Position numbers and translations under genes: made by a program. Under the pieces are notes generated by a model. It ran no database searches. It had not been told where the DNA came from and worked only from the letters and a program-made list of their open reading frames with translations. A DNA stretch of 5,504 nt from an uncultured Chloroflexota bacterium (GTDB lineage Bacteria; Chloroflexota; Anaerolineae; Anaerolineales; Villigracilaceae), in contig CAILWD010000304.1 in the NCBI GenBank assembly GCA_903837815.1, positions 1-5,504 on the forward strand. The letters are read 5' to 3'. Within the stretch, counting starts at the first letter, position 1. Each line of letters opens with the position of its first letter. Below are positions 4,994 through 5,504 of the stretch, piece after piece.

Positions 4994-5504
4994 ATGGCAG
5001 ACAAAAAACTAACCAAACAATCTATCGGCGTTGGTGTGGCTGGCACGGGGTTTATTGGACCCGCGCACATCGAAGGTCTGCGGCGCAACGGCATTCATGT
5101 TTTGGGGCTTGCAGAGCAAAGCAAGGAAACGGCACAGCAGAAAGCCGCCGAACTCGGCGTTCCGCGCAGCTATGGTTCTCTCGATGAAATGCTCGCCGAC
5201 CCCGACATCGACGTGGTGCATCTCGCCACGCCCAACCATTTGCATCATCCACACGCCAAAGCCGCCTTGATGGCTGGCAAGCATGTGGTCTGTGAAAAAC
5301 CGCTGGCGATGACATCCGCCCAATCGGGTGAGTTGGCTCAACTGGCAGCGGAGAAGAAACTGGTCAACGCGGTCAACTTCAACATCCGCATGTATCCGCT
5401 GGCACAACAGGCGCGGAGCATGGTGCAGAGCGGCGAACTGGGCGACCTGTTCATCATGCAGGGTTCTTATTTGCAGGATTGGCTGCTCTTCCCCACCGAC
5501 TGGA
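4994..5504 (+). CDS. Gfo/Idh/MocA-family oxidoreductase 2, N-terminal part (3' end outside window)
   Basis: An open frame of 170 codons without a stop runs to the right edge. Family members are 330-390 aa, so about half is visible, mainly the NAD(P)-binding Rossmann fold. Motifs: GVAGTGFIGPAH (14-25) with a complete GxGxxG at Gly17/Gly19/Gly22; LGLAEQS (37-43), the end of the second strand that usually sets cofactor preference; DPDIDVVHLATPNHLH (69-84); VVCEKPLAM (98-106) with the catalytic Lys102; then NFNIRMYPLAQQAR (127-140) and GELGDLF (146-152) entering the substrate domain. It differs clearly from the first dehydrogenase in the glycine motif and surrounding sequence, so it is a distant paralogue, not a recent duplicate. 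Being 8 bases after deoC, it should belong to the same transcript and pathway. The Asp/His pair of the active site lies beyond the window, so the catalytic set cannot be fully checked. Confidence 0.92.
   Translation, partial: MADKKLTKQSIGVGVAGTGFIGPAHIEGLRRNGIHVLGLAEQSKETAQQKAAELGVPRSYGSLDEMLADPDIDVVHLATPNHLHHPHAKAALMAGKHVVCEKPLAMTSAQSGELAQLAAEKKLVNAVNFNIRMYPLAQQARSMVQSGELGDLFIMQGSYLQDWLLFPTDW

Noticed and set aside
4885..5270. Open frames of 79-100 codons over the deoC end and the start of dehydrogenase 2 (4885-5187 and 5031-5270)
   Set aside because: Out-of-frame shadows. The true frame from 4994 has GxGxxG and EKP motifs and continues past the right edge.
1..5504. tRNA, rRNA, insertion sequence ends or transposase genes
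   Set aside because: Looked for on both strands by eye; nothing beyond the repeat before deoC, and the window is almost fully covered by the six genes.

Overview
The window looks like part of a bacterial sugar or polyol utilisation operon. All six genes are on the + strand and tightly packed. Base composition is moderately GC-rich. The gene style (RbsA-like transporter with two permeases, Gfo/Idh/MocA dehydrogenases, DERA) and an intergenic repeat made of CACAGAG-like units would fit an environmental bacterium such as Chloroflexota/Anaerolineae. That placement is inference; there is no rRNA or marker gene to fix it.

Layout: (1) bases 2-1054 hold the C-terminal two thirds of a tandem-domain sugar ABC ATPase, cut by the left edge. 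(2) 1051-2019 and (3) 2016-2984 are two paralogous inner-membrane permeases of identical length (322 aa). Genes 1-2 and 2-3 are joined by 4-base ATGA start/stop overlaps with strong Shine-Dalgarno sites, so translation is probably coupled. (4) After a 57-base gap with a possible weak terminator and a 15-base palindrome comes a complete Gfo/Idh/MocA-family NAD(P)-dependent oxidoreductase (3042-4121). (5) A 123-base gap carries a 96-base inverted-repeat element built of 9-base-period units; it runs directly into the ribosome binding site of a deoxyribose-phosphate aldolase gene (deoC, 4245-4985). (6) Eight bases later a second Gfo/Idh/MocA oxidoreductase starts at 4994 and runs off the right edge.

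How the genes may work together: the ATPase and two-permease pair would import a carbohydrate delivered by a periplasmic or lipid-anchored binding protein, whose gene is not in the window. The two dehydrogenases would oxidise and/or re-reduce the sugar, and the class I aldolase would cleave a (deoxy)sugar, normally a 5-phosphate, to acetaldehyde and a C3 aldehyde. No kinase, phosphopentomutase or nucleoside phosphorylase is visible, so this is not the usual deo nucleoside-salvage arrangement. The substrate cannot be read from the sequence. The most unusual points are the pairing of DERA with two sugar dehydrogenases and the palindromic repeat forming the deoC leader.
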